Both the position numbers and the translations under genes were made by a program. The notes beneath the pieces are model-generated. The model did not search any database. It was not told the DNA's origin and worked only from the letters and a program-made list of their open reading frames with translations. DNA of 64,000 nucleotides from Candidatus Nitrotoga arctica (GTDB lineage Bacteria; Pseudomonadota; Gammaproteobacteria; Burkholderiales; Gallionellaceae), in contig NZ_OU912926.1 of assembly GCF_918378365.1 (NCBI RefSeq), forward strand, positions 372,001-436,000. Reading direction: 5' to 3'. Shown in pieces: positions 62,676 to 64,000 of this stretch (its first letter is position 1; the number at the start of each line of letters is the position of its first letter).

Positions 62676-63158
62676 CTACAGGTTCTTTCTTTGGTTCGAT
62701 TGCTTTTCATATGCAAGCAACCAGCGTTTGATATCCAGCGCATTCCCCGCGCGCTGATGTATGAAGCCGCCGATACCAGATTTACTTACCACGCGATGGC
62801 AGGGGATGACAATGGGAATGGGATTTGCGCCACACGCCTGACCAACCGCCCGCGGGCTGGAAGCTAGCAACGTGGCGAGATCGCCATAATTACGTGTTTT
62901 CCCGGGTGGAATAGCAGATATTGCCTGCCACACTTTTGTTTGGTGGACAGTGCCGTTTAGCTTGAGGGAAAGATTAAAATGAAAATTTGGATCAATGAAA
63001 TAGGCCTGCAATTGTCTGCATACCTCTCGAGCGAACGCTTGGCTAGGCGATTGTGGCGTGGCATCTGACTCCAGAAAGTCGATGTCAGTTAGCGTATCCG
63101 CCTCACAACAAATACCCAGCATACCAAATGGTGTAGGTAGCTTTGCCTGATAATTCAT
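62676..63158 (-). CDS. ogt: Methylated-DNA-protein cysteine methyltransferase
   Basis: The 160-residue protein removes alkyl groups from O6-guanine by transfer to its own Cys. The reactive Cys lies in VIPCHRVV near residue 130, with GANPIPI before it and SGIGGF after. The Arg-finger helix has TRNYGDLATLLASSPRAVGQACGAN (in parts). No Ada regulatory domain is attached. ogt versus other names is by similarity only. Confidence 0.93.
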   Translation of the reverse strand: MNYQAKLPTPFGMLGICCEADTLTDIDFLESDATPQSPSQAFAREVCRQLQAYFIDPNFHFNLSLKLNGTVHQTKVWQAISAIPPGKTRNYGDLATLLASSPRAVGQACGANPIPIVIPCHRVVSKSGIGGFIHQRAGNALDIKRWLLAYEKQSNQRKNL

Positions 63159-63475
63159 TGCTTACCTTCCTTACACAAATATTTGGCACGAATATTTGGC
63201 TAATTTTAAAGGTCTGATCCAGACAATATGAGACCTGGAAACAATAAGAGTTTATATTCCCAAGTGACGGACGCAAGCAATATTTAGTACATTACGCAAG
63301 CATTCATGAAAAATATTTCGGGAATTGGCGTTACAAAGAGAGGGCAAGTAGCCCCCCAGCCTTAGGGGTAACCAGAGTTTTTGAGGTGCCTTAGCAGTAA
63401 CCTCCGGTTTTGCCGGAGGCAATCAATTTGCCCATTCTTATTTTAAATAAGAATAAGAATGAATTAACTGCAAAC
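63159..63475. other. Non-coding stretch with hairpins downstream of rplS
   Basis: CCTCCGG/CCGGAGG (63401-63419) and ATTCTTATTT/AAATAAGAAT (63434-63454) are perfect hairpins, about 20-75 bp after the rplS stop. Next to them GGGGTAACCAGAGTTTTTGA and GCAGTAACCTCC look like a partly repeated unit. A transcript end or a dispersed repeat is possible; no gene is visible. Confidence 0.4.
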
Positions 63476-63844
63476 TTAAACCGCTTTGCGGTTAGGGAGT
63501 TTTTCCTTGATGCGCGCGGATTTTCCGGAACGGTCACGCAAGTAGTACAGCTTGGCACGACGCACATCACCCCGGCGTTTTACTTCGATACTGGCAATGG
63601 CTGTTGAATAGGTTTGAAAGGTACGTTCCACACCTTCACTAGCGGAAATTTTCCGCACGATGAAAGATGAATTCAGGCCACGATTGCGCTTTGCAATCAC
63701 TACGCCTTCGTAAGCCTGCACGCGTTTGCGTTCACCTTCGACCACGTTCACATTGACGATAACGGTGTCGCCAGGGGCGAAGCTCGGGATTACTTTGCCC
63801 AGACGGACAATTTCTTCTTGTTCAAGTATTGCGATAAGATTCAT
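63476..63844 (-). CDS. rplS: 50S ribosomal protein L19
   Basis: The 122-residue protein shows [40 protein letters not shown] and [27 protein letters not shown] (in parts), complete L19. ATG 63844 is the start. It overlaps the trmD stop as ATGA. The order rpsP-rimM-trmD-rplS is expected upstream (to the right). Confidence 0.97.
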   Translation of the reverse strand: MNLIAILEQEEIVRLGKVIPSFAPGDTVIVNVNVVEGERKRVQAYEGVVIAKRNRGLNSSFIVRKISASEGVERTFQTYSTAIASIEVKRRGDVRRAKLYYLRDRSGKSARIKEKLPNRKAV

Positions 63845-64000
63845 TTTATTTCCTCTTGTTGTACGGATGCTTGTTCCTGCTGGTACTCTGCCAGTAGCCG
63901 AGCTTCCTGTTTTGTTAACTGGCGTTGTGCCAGCAAATCTGGGCGGCGTTGCCAAGTCCGTCCTAGCGCCTGCTTCAACCGCCACTTTTCTATCTCGGCG
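63841..64000 (-). CDS. trmD: tRNA (guanine-37-N1)-methyltransferase, C-terminal part
   Basis: The last 52 codons read [20 protein letters not shown], then [20 protein letters not shown]. This is the TrmD C-terminal end, with IxxWR and RTxxRRPDLL marks. The gene continues beyond the right edge. Its stop TGA overlaps the rplS ATG. The protein methylates G37 in tRNAs to keep reading frame. Confidence 0.85.
   Translation of the reverse strand, partial: AEIEKWRLKQALGRTWQRRPDLLAQRQLTKQEARLLAEYQQEQASVQQEEIK

Overview
The window reads as a chromosomal segment of a betaproteobacterium, most likely in the Nitrosomonadales/Gallionellaceae area. I infer this from the gene content: a panBCD set behind folK and a deoxynucleoside kinase, the exbB-exbD-lpxK-Trm112-kdsB-adk run, a K+-independent proton-pumping pyrophosphatase beside a pyrophosphate-type phosphofructokinase, and many small envelope-stress lipoproteins. 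The genus cannot be fixed by reading alone. No rRNA, CRISPR array or complete prophage is seen.

Layout. 1-5.3 kb: end of an ABC importer ATPase, pcnB, then folK, dNK, panB, panC and panD. 5.6-7.4 kb: a DapB-like paralogue and an MscS channel. 7.7-12.9 kb: an all-plus run of small stress and envelope proteins (DUF883, M48 lipoprotein, BON, CsbD, glycine-zipper lipoproteins, OmpA). 13.4-17.2 kb: a receiver-GGDEF protein, and clpB behind a near-consensus heat-shock promoter. 17.2-21.5 kb (minus): DUF4139 protein, bacterioferritin, a lipoprotein, a PAN-domain protein and a Mth938-like protein. 21.7-26.5 kb: alanine-type aminotransferase, a GIY-YIG nuclease bracketed by inverted repeats, hom and thrC. 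26.6-36.1 kb is an accessory stretch with repeats, a ParDE-like module, IS110 and IS481 remnants, an intact IS630-type element, lipoproteins, an astacin-like protease, nadC and trxC. 36.6-37.9 kb is ORF-poor and holds two related structured elements, a strong terminator, another folded RNA, two small ORFs with good ribosome binding sites, and tRNA-Arg(CCT).

38.3-44.2 kb (minus): outer-membrane barrel, FKBP, folD, hppA and PPi-PFK. 44.4-45.7 kb: a broken reverse-transcriptase operon. 45.8-50.4 kb (minus): gamma carbonic anhydrase, GlcG-like protein, adk, kdsB, Trm112-like protein, lpxK, exbD and exbB. 50.8-52.8 kb (plus): xseA, rpmB and rpmG. 52.8-56.5 kb (minus): desaturase, SpoIIAA-like protein, EamA transporter and Rieske oxygenase. 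56.9-59.8 kb: a DUF4254 protein facing a four-module glycosyltransferase fusion. 60-64 kb: cytochrome c fusion, BON protein, xerD, ogt, rplS and the end of trmD.

How the genes connect. The first block makes folate, dNMPs and pantothenate. hom and thrC run the threonine branch. hppA and PPi-PFK both use pyrophosphate as an energy currency. kdsB and lpxK supply lipopolysaccharide. The 7.7-12.9 kb cluster looks like an envelope and osmotic stress set. The most unusual places are the 36.6-37.9 kb RNA/small-protein locus, the decayed reverse-transcriptase operon with a C-tract frameshift, the repeat-bracketed GIY-YIG gene, and a detached IS481 end next to clpB.
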